A stretch of DNA of 64,000 nt from NCBI GenBank assembly GCA_039602395.1, contig JBCNJP010000027.1:31540551-31604550 (forward strand), given 5' to 3'. Below are positions 11,661-22,157 of this stretch, piece by piece. The translations under genes and the position numbers were made by a program. Within the stretch, counting starts at the first letter, position 1. Each line of letters begins with the position of its first letter. The DNA comes from Deinandra increscens subsp. villosa (lineage: Eukaryota; Streptophyta; Magnoliopsida; Asterales; Asteraceae). The notes beneath the pieces were generated by a model. It saw only the letters and a program-made list of their open reading frames with translations, did no database searches and was not told where the DNA came from.

Positions 11661-12697
11661 TCCCTCTCTCGAAAACAGAAGAAAGAATAGTAATTAACAA
11701 GATCAAATACAAGTGTTACAGTGGTCAAACAAGAAAACATAACTTAAAAGGCAAGATCAGTTTAATAAGACAATATTTGGTTTATAAACACCATCACAAC
11801 CATTGCCTATAGAACCATATAAACAAGTTTCATACTTGTAATGATTTCTAATCCGTAAAAAAGTGTTCTCATAAAACCAAATATAGTGTTGCAGGATGCC
11901 AGTATAGTATGTCATGCCAAAATAAAGCAGATCTCAGTGGACTCAGGATTCAAAAGTTAGTAATCTGCAATAAGAAAGACAAGGAAACAAGCAGATGAGG
12001 AGGAAGGTGAAATGCCATAACTAAAAACAAAGGATTTCCCAAGCTATACCCCTAAAAGTATGAAAGGGCACAATTTAAGAACAAAAGCAATACAGTCAAA
12101 CCCAATATTTTCTTGCTGCAATTAATTTGCATGCGCAAAGAATTAAAAAAAAATTAAAAATGAGGAGGACCATCCTAACATAAAGTGTAATTGTCACATA
12201 AACTAATGTCAGTTCTCCGTTGATTTAGCACAGTGAGCCATGAAAAGTCACGCTTTCATCATACTAATTCAAACCCTATCCCTAATTAAATAATAATACA
12301 TATTTCATGTTTGACTAAAATATTATTTTTCTCAATTGGGATTCATCAAATTCCTAATTATAATTATAATACTATGATTGGTAAAAGAACCCATCTCCTC
12401 CACCATCTCCTCATCCTATTTCATCAATGCCCTAGCTCCTTGTTTAACTGTTCCAAAAAAAACACAAGCAATTAAAGCAAATAGACACACTTATGTACTA
12501 CTATTTTTTGATAAAACAGCAAAATGACAGTAGAGTAGTACTGCTAATATATATCCCCACATTCTAACCTAACTCAGAGTTAAAAAAAAAAAACCATATG
12601 GTAACATATCCAGTATCAAGTTTAGTGAGAGAAACCAAAAAAAGTGCAGAAATAGAGTAAAGAAGTGCAGAAATAGGGTGAGAAGTACACAGAAGAA

Positions 12698-12785
12698 GCT
12701 GACAGATAGATCGTGAGCACCCAAAACAATCATACAACACAATTTGGTACAATTTGCCTTTGAGTGCTCACTCTCTTCTGTCAGC
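12698..12785 (-). ncRNA. MIR156: MIR156 precursor hairpin (first copy)
   Basis: Read on the minus strand, the 5' arm holds UGACAGAAGAGAGUGAGCAC (12783-12764), identical to the canonical plant miR156 mature sequence. The 3' arm, GCTCACGATCTATCTGTCAGC (12718-12698), pairs with it apart from a small internal mismatch/bulge, as usual for miR156/miR156*. The loop begins TCAAAGGCAAATTG, resembling the conserved AAAGGCAA just after miR156 in other plants. The miRNA directs cleavage and translational repression of SPL transcription-factor mRNAs and sets the juvenile-to-adult transition. An upstream GA-rich leader (CT tract 12947-12996 on plus) fits a pri-miRNA 5' region. Mature assignment is near certain; transcript ends are not visible. 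Confidence 0.92.
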
Positions 12786-12941
12786 TCTAGCAGCCACCTC
12801 TATCACCTCCATCCATAACTAGCTCCTTTCAAAAAACAAAAAAAAAAAAAAAAAACCCTAATTTTAAAAAGATCTGTAACTTGAGTCAGATCTGTGAAAA
12901 CATCTACGCATTCTTCCAGTATAGATAGTACTAAAGAAACA

Positions 12942-12996
<55 letters not shown>

Positions 12997-14747
12997 AAAG
13001 AGGCATGCATCTGGGATTTCTGTGGGTGAATATTTTGGTGGCGATGGAGGAGGATATATGGGGTGGAAGAAAGAGATAGAATACAACATGTGAACGGAAT
13101 CTTGTGAAGATATCGGAAGCGACGAGTAGCGGCCACATGATATGACAGAGGGTGGCGGTCGGTCAGGGTTGGCGATTGGGCGGGTGTGACTTTACATTAA
13201 TGAATGAGTTGGAAGTTGGAAGAAGGAAGGAAGGAAGGAACAGTGGTTTTTTTCTTATCGCTAGCTGCTTTAATAGTAGTGCTTGCTAGCTTTTGAATCT
13301 TGGATATTTTCCGGTCGATCAGTCAGGCCCAATAAATAAATAAATGAATGAATTAATAAAGAAAACATTATCTTTTTCTTGATATTGATATTCTCTGTGA
13401 TCGGATCGAATAGGAATCGGGTAATTAAATTTGTGTGCTCTGTGTTGGGCTTTGAATCAGCCGGCCCGGTCAATTGCATATATATGTCTTTGTACGTAGT
13501 ACGGGATTAATAAACTCCTTCTATATTTGAAAATTATTAGTATTTTATCTTATGATCTTATCCAACTAAGCTTGTTTGAGTGGGCTGGAAATTTATTACT
13601 ATTATTATTATCTTTTGTAAAAGAACGATATGCTGATGATATCAGATCGAGTGATCCATGTGAAACACCTGGAACTGTCGCAGTAAATATATGCCAGCCC
13701 ATAAATATCTGTATGTAGGTTTTGTATTTCAACGAGACCCATAGGTTTCTAAAGTATGATATGATACCACTTCTAGATTAAAATATTTTGTCATGTATGT
13801 ATAGGAAATAAATAATCAGCTCCTATAGAAAGTGTTATGCATTTTGAAACAAGTTAAATTGTTCAAATTCCTATGTTATATGACCAAATGACAACTATAT
13901 GTATATGTGTTAAACCGGCCACCAATACTTATAATGGATGGCTCTTAGTTTGTTCGACAAGAATATCAATAGCAAACTACTTTAGCCGAAACCCCTTCAA
14001 TTGTAACTAAGTTACCTATAATGACTTGTCCGGTATAGCATCTCAGTTGTTGCCGAATAGTTGCATGAAGTTGTTATTGAACGGTAGCAGAGAAAGTTGT
14101 TGTTGAGCATTTTCAACAAGTTGATGTGGTCATTGATGCCTTAATCGCGTGTCTTAGTGAATTTCTACGATACACAAATGTTGTTATCTGATACGGTGTC
14201 ACTACTGAACAACCACTCTTTTTAGTTACCATTGATATGATTTGTAGTTAACGGTCATTTTCAAAGCAACGTTATACCAATCATGCAAATCTAAATTAAC
14301 TTTCCACCTATTAGCATAATCGGTCATGGGCTCAGCCCCTTGGAGCCTATCAAAGCCGCTACTTCAGACCTTATTAGGCGATTCCCCTTGAAACCCCTCA
14401 AGGTATAGGGTTGTGCCCCTTAGAACACGTTAGGCCGGTTCCATGGGTTCGCAAAATTATAATATTCTTGAATGAGAGTATTCAATCAAGTAGAGACGCA
14501 CAATGATCGATTTCTGCATCACATAATTATCTATAGGAGTGCTAACTTAAGAGATCTGTTTTCCAGTTAGATTTCTTTAATACGTTTTCAATGTAATGAG
14601 ATTGTGAAATAGTAATTCATTTGTTTTTAAGCTTAAATGGTAAGTTTTCATTGGTTTTGTATGGATTATTCCTCTTGGTGAAATGCTTATTTTGGCAAAG
14701 TATGGTGGATACGAATGGTTCTTCAAGATACAAGTTGTAATGGTTGA
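12786..14747 (-). promoter_or_regulatory. Probable pri-miR156 leader and promoter region
   Basis: This is the upstream side of the minus-strand hairpin. It contains a 50-bp CT tract (GA on the transcript strand, 12947-12996), a GC-richer leader-like stretch (about 13000-13200) and a tatatatg at 13479-13486 that could be a TATA element. Short open frames here, such as 13136-12864, consist largely of the GA repeat and are not credible proteins. The promoter role is inferred from position only. Confidence 0.4.
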
Positions 14748-15247
14748 NNNNNNNNNNNNNNNNNNNNNNNNNNNNNNNNNNNNNNNNNNNNNNNNNNNNN
14801 NNNNNNNNNNNNNNNNNNNNNNNNNNNNNNNNNNNNNNNNNNNNNNNNNNNNNNNNNNNNNNNNNNNNNNNNNNNNNNNNNNNNNNNNNNNNNNNNNNNN
14901 NNNNNNNNNNNNNNNNNNNNNNNNNNNNNNNNNNNNNNNNNNNNNNNNNNNNNNNNNNNNNNNNNNNNNNNNNNNNNNNNNNNNNNNNNNNNNNNNNNNN
15001 NNNNNNNNNNNNNNNNNNNNNNNNNNNNNNNNNNNNNNNNNNNNNNNNNNNNNNNNNNNNNNNNNNNNNNNNNNNNNNNNNNNNNNNNNNNNNNNNNNNN
15101 NNNNNNNNNNNNNNNNNNNNNNNNNNNNNNNNNNNNNNNNNNNNNNNNNNNNNNNNNNNNNNNNNNNNNNNNNNNNNNNNNNNNNNNNNNNNNNNNNNNN
15201 NNNNNNNNNNNNNNNNNNNNNNNNNNNNNNNNNNNNNNNNNNNNNNN
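14748..15247. other. Assembly gap of exactly 500 N
   Basis: A run of 500 undetermined bases, a round number typical of a scaffolding placeholder rather than a measured length. Both flanks belong to copies of the same 4.3 kb block. Confidence 0.98.
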
Positions 15248-15690
15248 TTGGGTGCTATGGCAACACAAGAATGAAGCAGCAATTAGCATTCAGAAACCAA
15301 AGATTCACAATCTTTCCAATCAAGTTATTCTATTTTCATTCCACTGTAGATCTAATAGGAATAACAATCGACTCGAGTGGATCTGTAATCCGACGATCAG
15401 TGCTCATTCTAACTCTTTGCGCCCAATCGAGTCACTTTGTTTCCAGAATAATGAATATTTGACCCGGTGATTAAAACATTAATTTGGGTGCTATGGCAAC
15501 ACAAGTATGAAGCAACAATTAGCATTCAGAAACCAAAGATTCACAATCTTTCCAATCTAAGTTATTCTATTTTCATTCCACTGTAGATCTAATAGGAATA
15601 TTTAAGCTTAATCGACTCCAGTGGATCTGTAATCCGACAAGTGCTTGTTCTAACTCTTTGCAATTGAGTTGTCCACTTGCTAGTGTGCTC
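15248..15690. repeat. 240-bp tandem units, second block
   Basis: Two tandem units equivalent to 10413-10870. The first is truncated on its left by the gap. The internal segment near 15366 lacks a short stretch present in the first block. Confidence 0.78.
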
Positions 15691-17538
15691 CATTGTTATG
15701 ATATTACAAGTTAAAAAAAAAGTTGGGTGCTCTTTTCACATAAATAGATTGAGTTTGAGTAGTAACTCAAACTCCAAATCCAAAATGATTGTACTCTATG
15801 GGAATTAACCACATTGTCTAAAATTTAACCACAAGGCTATGAGTGATATCAAAAGTAATCTCATGTGACTTAATTTGCAGTCAAATGCTATCATAAACAA
15901 CATATATCAGAAGTTAATTAATTATCTTAAAACTATCAAGAAACTCATACAAATGCTCTTCAACAACAATTAATAGCATGCCTTTATGATTCTTAGTTTT
16001 GGTGTATCTTACTCCAAATTCTGCAAATATTAAACAGATAAACCAATCTTAAATAGAAATAACTTATAGTTAGCCAGGACTTATACTGAAGCAACTCTTC
16101 AAAGTAATCCTATGAAACTGAATTATATATATTTAGGAAAAAACAAATTTCACTAACTGAGAAAGCTATAGATGTTATTTTGTTGTTAGACTCTATGATC
16201 TAATGGTGTAAAATACTTACTTTCTACAATTAACCATGTAAAAATAAAGAAAACGTACAGCTTAGGGAGGCCGGTGTGCACCCACATCCCGAACCCTGCA
16301 TGGAACAAACTACGGTCTTGATGGAGGCGACGATTTTCCTAGCTGCCTGCTCTTTCATTCCCCTCCTCTCCTCCCCGAACCCAATTCGTCCTTGCTGGCC
16401 ACTCTCACAAATATCTCACAAATAAAGCATATTCATGTCAGATCGGGTGGCCCTTGCGGTTTGTGAGCTTTTCTTCCTACACATCATCTCCAACTCACCC
16501 ACTTCCTTCTCTCGAAAACAGAAGAAAGAATAGTAATTAACAAGATCAAATACAAGTGTTACAGTGGCCAAACAAGAAAACATAACTTAAAAGGCAAGAT
16601 CAGTTTAATAAGACAATATTTGGTTTATAAACACCACAACCATTGCCTATAGAACCATATAAACAAGTTTCATACTTGTAATTATTTCTAATCCGTAAAA
16701 AAGTGTTCTCATAAAACCAAATATAGTGTTGCAGGATGCCAGTATAGTATGTCATGCCAAAATAAAGCAGATCTCAGTGGACTCAGGATTCAAAAGTTAG
16801 TAATCTGCAATAAGAAAGACAAGGAAACAAGCAGATGAGGAGGAAGGTGAAATGCCATAACTAAAAACAAAGGATTTCCCAAGCTATACCCCTAAAAGTA
16901 TGAAAGGGCACAATTTAAGAACAAAAGCAATACAGTCAAACCCAATATTTTCTTGCTGCAATTAATTTGCATGCGCAAAGAATTAAAAAAAATTAAAAAT
17001 GAGGAGGACCATCCTAACATAAAGTGTAATTGTCACATAAACTAATGTCAGTTCTCCGTTGATTTAGCACAGTGAGCCATGAAAAGTCACGCTTTCATCA
17101 TACTAATTCAAACCCTATCCCTAATTAAATAATAATACATATTTCATGTTTGACTAAAATATTATTTTTCTCAATTGGGATTCATCAAATTCCTAATTAT
17201 AATTATAATACTATGATTGGTAAAAGAACCCATCTCCTCCACCATCTCCTCATCCTATTTCATCAATGCCCTAGCTCCTTGTTTAACTGTTCCAAAAAAA
17301 ACACAAGCAATTAAAGCAAATAGACACACTTATGTACTACTATTTTTGATAAAACAGCAAAATGACAGTAGAGTAGTACTGCTAATATATATCCCCACAT
17401 TCTAACCTAACTCAGAGTTAAAAAAAAAAAAAAACCATATGGTAACATATCCAGTATCAAGTTTAGTGAGAGAAACCAAAAAAAGTGCAGAAATAGAGTA
17501 AAGAAGTGCAGAAATAGGGTGAGAAGTACACAGAAGAA

Positions 17539-17626
17539 GCTGACAGATAGATCGTGAGCACCCAAAACAATCATACAACACAATTTGGTACAATTTGCCT
17601 TTGAGTGCTCACTCTCTTCTGTCAGC
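17539..17626 (-). ncRNA. MIR156: MIR156 precursor hairpin (second copy)
   Basis: The 88-bp hairpin is identical to that at 12698-12785, with the mature miR156 at 17624-17605 and the star arm at 17559-17539 on the minus strand. Because the hairpin, loop and flanks match the first copy while non-functional flanks carry small differences, this is either the second member of a very young tandem pair or the other allele of one locus placed twice in the assembly. Confidence 0.9.
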
Positions 17627-17781
17627 TCTAGCAGCCACCTCTATCACCTCCATCCATAACTAGCTCCTTTCAAAAAACAAAAAAAAAAAAGAAAACCCTA
17701 ATTTTAAAAAGATCTGTAACTTGAGTCAGATCTGTGAAAACATCTACGCATTCTTCCAGTATAGATAGTACTAAAGAAACA

Positions 17782-17831
<50 letters not shown>

Positions 17832-19579
17832 AAGAGGCATGCATCTGGGATTTCTGTGGGTGAATATTTTGGTGGCGATGGAGGAGGATATATGGGGTGG
17901 AAGAAAGAGATAGAATACAACATGTGAACGGAATCTTGTGAAGATATCGGAAGCGACGAGTAGCGGCCACATGATATGACAGAGGGTGGCGGTCGGTCAG
18001 GGTTGGCGATTGGGCGGGTGTGACTTTACATTAATGAATGAGTTGGAAGTTGGAAGAAGGAAGGAAGGAAGGAACAGTGGTTTTTTTCTTATCGCTAGCT
18101 GCTTTAATAGTAGTGCTTGCTAGCTTTTGAATCTTGGATATTTTCCGGTCGATCAGTCAGGCCCAATAAATAAATAAATGAATGAATTAATAAAGAAAAC
18201 ATTATCTTTTTCTTGATATTGATATTCTCTGTGATCGGATCGAATAGGAATCGGGTAATTAAATTTGTGTGCTCTGTGTTGGGCTTTGAATCAGCCGGCC
18301 CGGTCAATTGCATATATATGTCTTTGTACGTAGTACGGGATTAATAAACTCCTTCTATATTTGAAAATTATTAGTATTTTATCTTATGATCTTATCCAAC
18401 TAAGCTTGTTTGAGTGGGCTGGAAATTTATTACTATTATTATTATCTTTTGTAAAAGAACGATATGCTGATGATATCAGATCGAGTGATCCATGTGAAAC
18501 ACCTGGAACTGTCGCAGTATATAAATGCCAGCCCATAAATATCTGTATGTAGGTTTTGTATTTCAACGAGACCCATAGGTTTCTAAAGTATGATATGATA
18601 CCACTTCTAGATTAAAATATTTTGTCATGTATGTATAGGAAATAAATAATCAGCTCCTATAGAAAGTGTTATGCATTTTGAAACAAGTTAAATTGTTCAA
18701 ATTCCTATGTTATATGACCAAATGACAACTATATGTATATGTGTTAAACCGGCCACCAATACTTATAATGGATGGCTCTTAGTTTGTTCGACAAGAATAT
18801 CAATAGCAAACTACTTTAGCCGAAACCCCTTCAATTGTAACTAAGTTACCTATAATGACTTGTCCGGTATAGCATCTCAGTTGTTGCCGAATAGTTGCAT
18901 GAAGTTGTTATTGAACGGTAGCAGGAAGTTGTTGTTGAGCATTTTCAACAAGTTGATGTGGTCATTGATGCCTTAATCGCGTGTCTTAGTGAATTTCTAC
19001 GATACACAAATGTTGTTATCTGATACGGTGTCACTACTGAACAACCACTCTTTTTAGTTACCATTGATATGATTTGTAGTTAACGGTCATTTTCAAAGCA
19101 ACGTTATACCAATCATGCAAATCTAAATTAACTTTCCACCTATTAGCATAATCGGTCATGGGCTCAGCCCCTTGGAGCCTATCAAAGCCGCTACTTCGGA
19201 CCTTATTAGGCGATTCCCCTTGAAACCCCTCATGGTATAGGGTTGTGCCCCTTAGAACACGTTAGGCCGGTTCCATGGGTTCGCAAAATTATAATATTCT
19301 TGAATGAGAGTATTCAATCAAGTAGAGATGCACAATGATCGATTTCTGCATCACATAATTATCTATAGGAGTGCTAACTTAAGAGATCTGTTTTCCAGTT
19401 AGATTTCTTTAATACGTTTTCAATGTAATGAGATTGTGAAATAGTAATTCATTTGTTTTTAAGCTTAAATGGTAAGTTTTCATTGGTTTTGTATGGATTA
19501 TTCCTCTTGGTGAAATGCTTATTTTGGCAAAGTATGGTGGATACGAATGGTTCTTCAAGATACAAGTTGTAATGGTTGA
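17627..19579 (-). promoter_or_regulatory. Probable pri-miR156 leader and promoter, second copy
   Basis: Equivalent to 12786-14747, with a CT tract at 17791-17830 preceded by a C run. It ends where the solo LTR 19580-20178 is inserted, about 2 kb upstream of the hairpin on the transcript strand. The promoter role is inferred from position. Confidence 0.38.
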
Positions 19580-20178
19580 TGTTGGGAATGTTTTGCTAGG
19601 CAGAAATTCTCTAAGTCAGAGTTCCGAAGGAAGTTAGTCCGGAACTTCCTTCACACTGAGTAGTTCCTCCGGAACTCCTCTTGGTGTTACTCCGGAACTT
19701 TGACTTATCCCCTTGTTGCAAGTTCCAATGCATAAAGCTGTCAGAAAGCAGTTTTACTTTACACCATGCTGTGCACTGTTCACCGATAGGTCTGCTCAAC
19801 TGTTCACAGAAGCATGCTTGTACTACAACAACTCTGGAGTAGATATCATTTGTTTATTTAGCCTAGGAGCGAAAAGGAAATAAAATAATATCTTTTATTT
19901 CCTCCTTGCACTATATATATTAGTTGTATTTCCTTTTGTTTGTGTTGATCGAATATCTCTTTTGTTCATCAGCTGTAACTCTTTGTAAACACTGTGAAGT
20001 ATAAATATAGTAGTGCTTGGAATTGATATCTTGTGTTTATCTACTTTACTTCTTGTTTACTAGTTACTGTTTCGATCAAACCATTTCAAACTTTAACACA
20101 AACAAGTCTGATTCCGCCTTTCTTGTTTGACACCTTTGGTAACTTGTCTGGTTGGTTGATCCTAACCACGATCCTACA
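19580..20178 (+). mobile_element. Solo LTR, same family as 3276-3910
   Basis: 599 bp starting TGTTGGGAATG and ending CGATCCTACA, with a perfect 5-bp duplication gttga at 19575-19579 and 20179-20183. It contains a ctatatatat TATA-like motif near 19911. The reverse complement aligns with 3276-3910. No internal retroelement sequence is present. Confidence 0.92.
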
Positions 20179-20270
20179 GTTGATCAGTTGGTCTAGATGG
20201 AGACTGAAGACCAAAGTTGTTCCCGATATGTCAAGTTGTTATAGATAAGCAAATTATTCTGGATGAAGAT

Positions 20271-21199
20271 TTTTTTTTTTGGGAACGGCAGTATAAATAA
20301 ATTAACGGCTCAAAACGAGCAAAATTACAAGGAAAGTAGAGGGTTTCTCAGCCAGTCCAACCACCCAATTACATTACTGTTCTTCCTAGACGAGTACCAA
20401 ATAAAAGAATGAAAGACAATAGAGTCAAATATGCTACCGTTCCGGCTGATATGACCTTTGAAAACATGGTCATTCCTTGTATTCCAAATCACCCACCATG
20501 TGGAAAAGAAGACAGTGTGAATGATGTCTTTTTTGCTCCTAGATAGGTGACCCTCTTCGATCTCTTTAAACAAACTTTTAGGGAAGTAGCTCGAACCACA
20601 CTCAATCTCCAACCAACTTGTAACACGATCAAAAGTTCTTCTAGCGATGTCACAATCACTAAAAACATGATTCAGCGACTCAGCCGAATTGTGACATATA
20701 GGACACAGGATGTCAACAATCTCAATACCTCTTTTGGACAAGTTAAACCGTGTCGGTAACTTATCTAAAAACATCCTCCAAACCATTATGTTCACTTTCT
20801 TGGGCACATATTTGATCCATCTCGTCGGTCCGTCGCCATCCGGAAGATAACATTTGTCAATCAATGCACGAACCGATTTAACCGAAAATTCCGAATCATT
20901 ATTGCACGACCATTTCCATTTGTCTTTACCGGCACTGAACGAGAACCCCGAAATGAGCTCTAAAAGCGTCGTGAATTGCCCCTCTTCCGCACCACCACGA
21001 ATGAGTCTTCTCCAGTTCCAAATTCACTCGTTATTGTGTCTCAACTCCCAGATGTTCTTCTCTTTATCCAACGAAAGAGCATATAATCTCTGAAAACGAG
21101 TATCGAACGATTGATTATCCACCCAAATGTCTTTCCAAAATTTGGTTGCATCACCACGACCAACAACCTTATGCAACAAGTTCGAATCAACAAGTCGTG
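20271..21199 (-). mobile_element. 5'-truncated LINE with 15-bp target-site duplication
   Basis: The perfect 15-bp duplication attctggatgaagat flanks the insert (20256-20270 and 21200-21214). The 3' poly(A) appears as a T run from 20271 on plus, next to gggaacggc. Only the last 0.93 kb of a LINE ORF2 is present. This is a textbook target-primed reverse-transcription product and sits 88 bp beyond the solo LTR duplication. Confidence 0.95.
20325..21199 (-). pseudogene. LINE ORF2 C-terminus with zf-RVT domain
   Basis: From 21199 down, the frame reads HKVVGRGDATKFWKDIW, typical of post-RT LINE sequence, with a stop at about 21024 just before an IWNWRR-like motif. A second piece (20864-20325) holds YVPKKVNIMVWRMFLDKLPT and the zinc-finger-like CPICHNSAESLNHVFSDC, then the closing region up to a natural stop at 20325. 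The catalytic RT domain is missing because of 5' truncation. Confidence 0.85.
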
Positions 21200-21214
21200 A
21201 TTCTGGATGAAGAT

Positions 21215-21438
21215 ATTGTCCGGATGAACTCGAGTTCTTCAAGATGGAGAGTTATTACGGATTTGACTTTCAAATAATACTTCTTCTGAATGCTAACAAG
21301 CTAGTCAGCTTTAAAGTACAACTGCAGACTTGCTTACTAGATACCTGGCACTATACGCTGTAGATATCACAACAGTCTTCATTCAACTGCTTTCTTATGT
21401 ATTTTAGTCCATTATGTAATGTTTTAGTGTCCAGATAT
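21215..21438. other. Short spacer
   Basis: Pre-insertion host sequence continuing from the LINE target site to the LTR-like fragment at 21439. No gene seen. Confidence 0.5.
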
Positions 21439-21770
21439 TGTAGAAACCAGGGTCGTCGGCTAAGCTAACCCCGGTGGGACGGTGCGGAAGCGGATCAGAG
21501 ACTTTGTGCACTCGTTTTTGTAGAACAAATATACACCCGGATAATCAACGATAGTATGTGAGATGTGATGATGATGAAGAAAACGATCAATAGATGTGGT
21601 AAACAATATGATCAAGAGATGAATAAACATAATCGAAAGATTACATATTACCTACCTCACTCATACCTAGGTTCATGAACAAGTGTTCATGAACCCTCAC
21701 AACTTCAAACTCATGGTTTTCTCTCTATCACCCATACGAATATGTGGAGTTAAGCTACTAGAATTAAGTT
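21439..21770. repeat. LTR-like fragment related to 25087-25673
   Basis: Starts TGTAGAAACCAGGGTCG and aligns with the first roughly 330 bp of the solo LTR at 25087, including the shared ggttcatgaacaagtgttca palindrome. The other end could not be found, so the copy is truncated or diverges within 21770-22162. Confidence 0.65.
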
Positions 21771-22157
21771 GGTAACTTAGAAATACATCATGAAAGTTAA
21801 GGGTGTTGTATGTAAGGTGAAACTTTATGGTTAAAATTTGACCAAGTGACCAAAGTGAATGGACCAAGGTTATAACTAGTAAATTAAAAAGAAAATTCTG
21901 GATTTCTCCCATAGAGAAATACGCTGAACGTGATTGAGAAAGGGAGGGGGGAGCTAGGGGTTGGAGCTAATTATTGAGATCAAGCTCAAATCTGGTGGAG
22001 AATGTAGAAGGGATTCGAATTGGAGCTACAGATTTTACCCTCCATGAGATTCCATTTGATTTCTTCCCTAATTCGAAAGTAAGTTCATCCCTATGCGATA
22101 GATAAGTGGTAAATCACCAATTTTGCTAAATTAAAGCATGAATTCGGTTGTATGGGT
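21771..22157. other. Spacer, nothing recognised
   Basis: Sequence up to the first long solo LTR. No reading frame of note. Confidence 0.45.

Larger units (their letters stand above)
10413..14747. repeat. First copy of the 4.3 kb MIR156 block
   Basis: Almost collinear with 15248-19579 (offset about 4835), with scattered substitutions and small indels, for example a CT tract of about 50 bp here against about 40 bp there. The block ends at the first N of the gap with tggttga, which is exactly the base preceding the solo LTR in the other copy. A heterozygous contig overlap is therefore as likely as a true tandem duplication. Confidence 0.92.
15248..19579. repeat. Second copy of the 4.3 kb MIR156 block
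   Basis: Begins at the first base after the gap inside the 240-bp tandem unit (equivalent to 10413) and runs to 19579, where the solo LTR starts. Differences from the first copy are dispersed single bases and small indels, for example one extra A and one missing base in homopolymers near 17420 and 17345, a shorter CT tract, and a two-base change at about 18519. This pattern looks allelic or very recent. Confidence 0.92.

Noticed and set aside
12564..12752. 62-codon frame overlapping the MIR156 loop and star arm
   Set aside because: It overlaps the structured RNA and changes at a homopolymer between copies; it has no domain.
12864..13136. 90-codon frame with an Arg-Glu run upstream of MIR156
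   Set aside because: The run comes from the CT/GA microsatellite; the second block has a different tract length (88 codons), and no domain is present.
14617..15462. Long open frames spanning the N run
   Set aside because: They consist of undetermined residues and exist only because N was translated.
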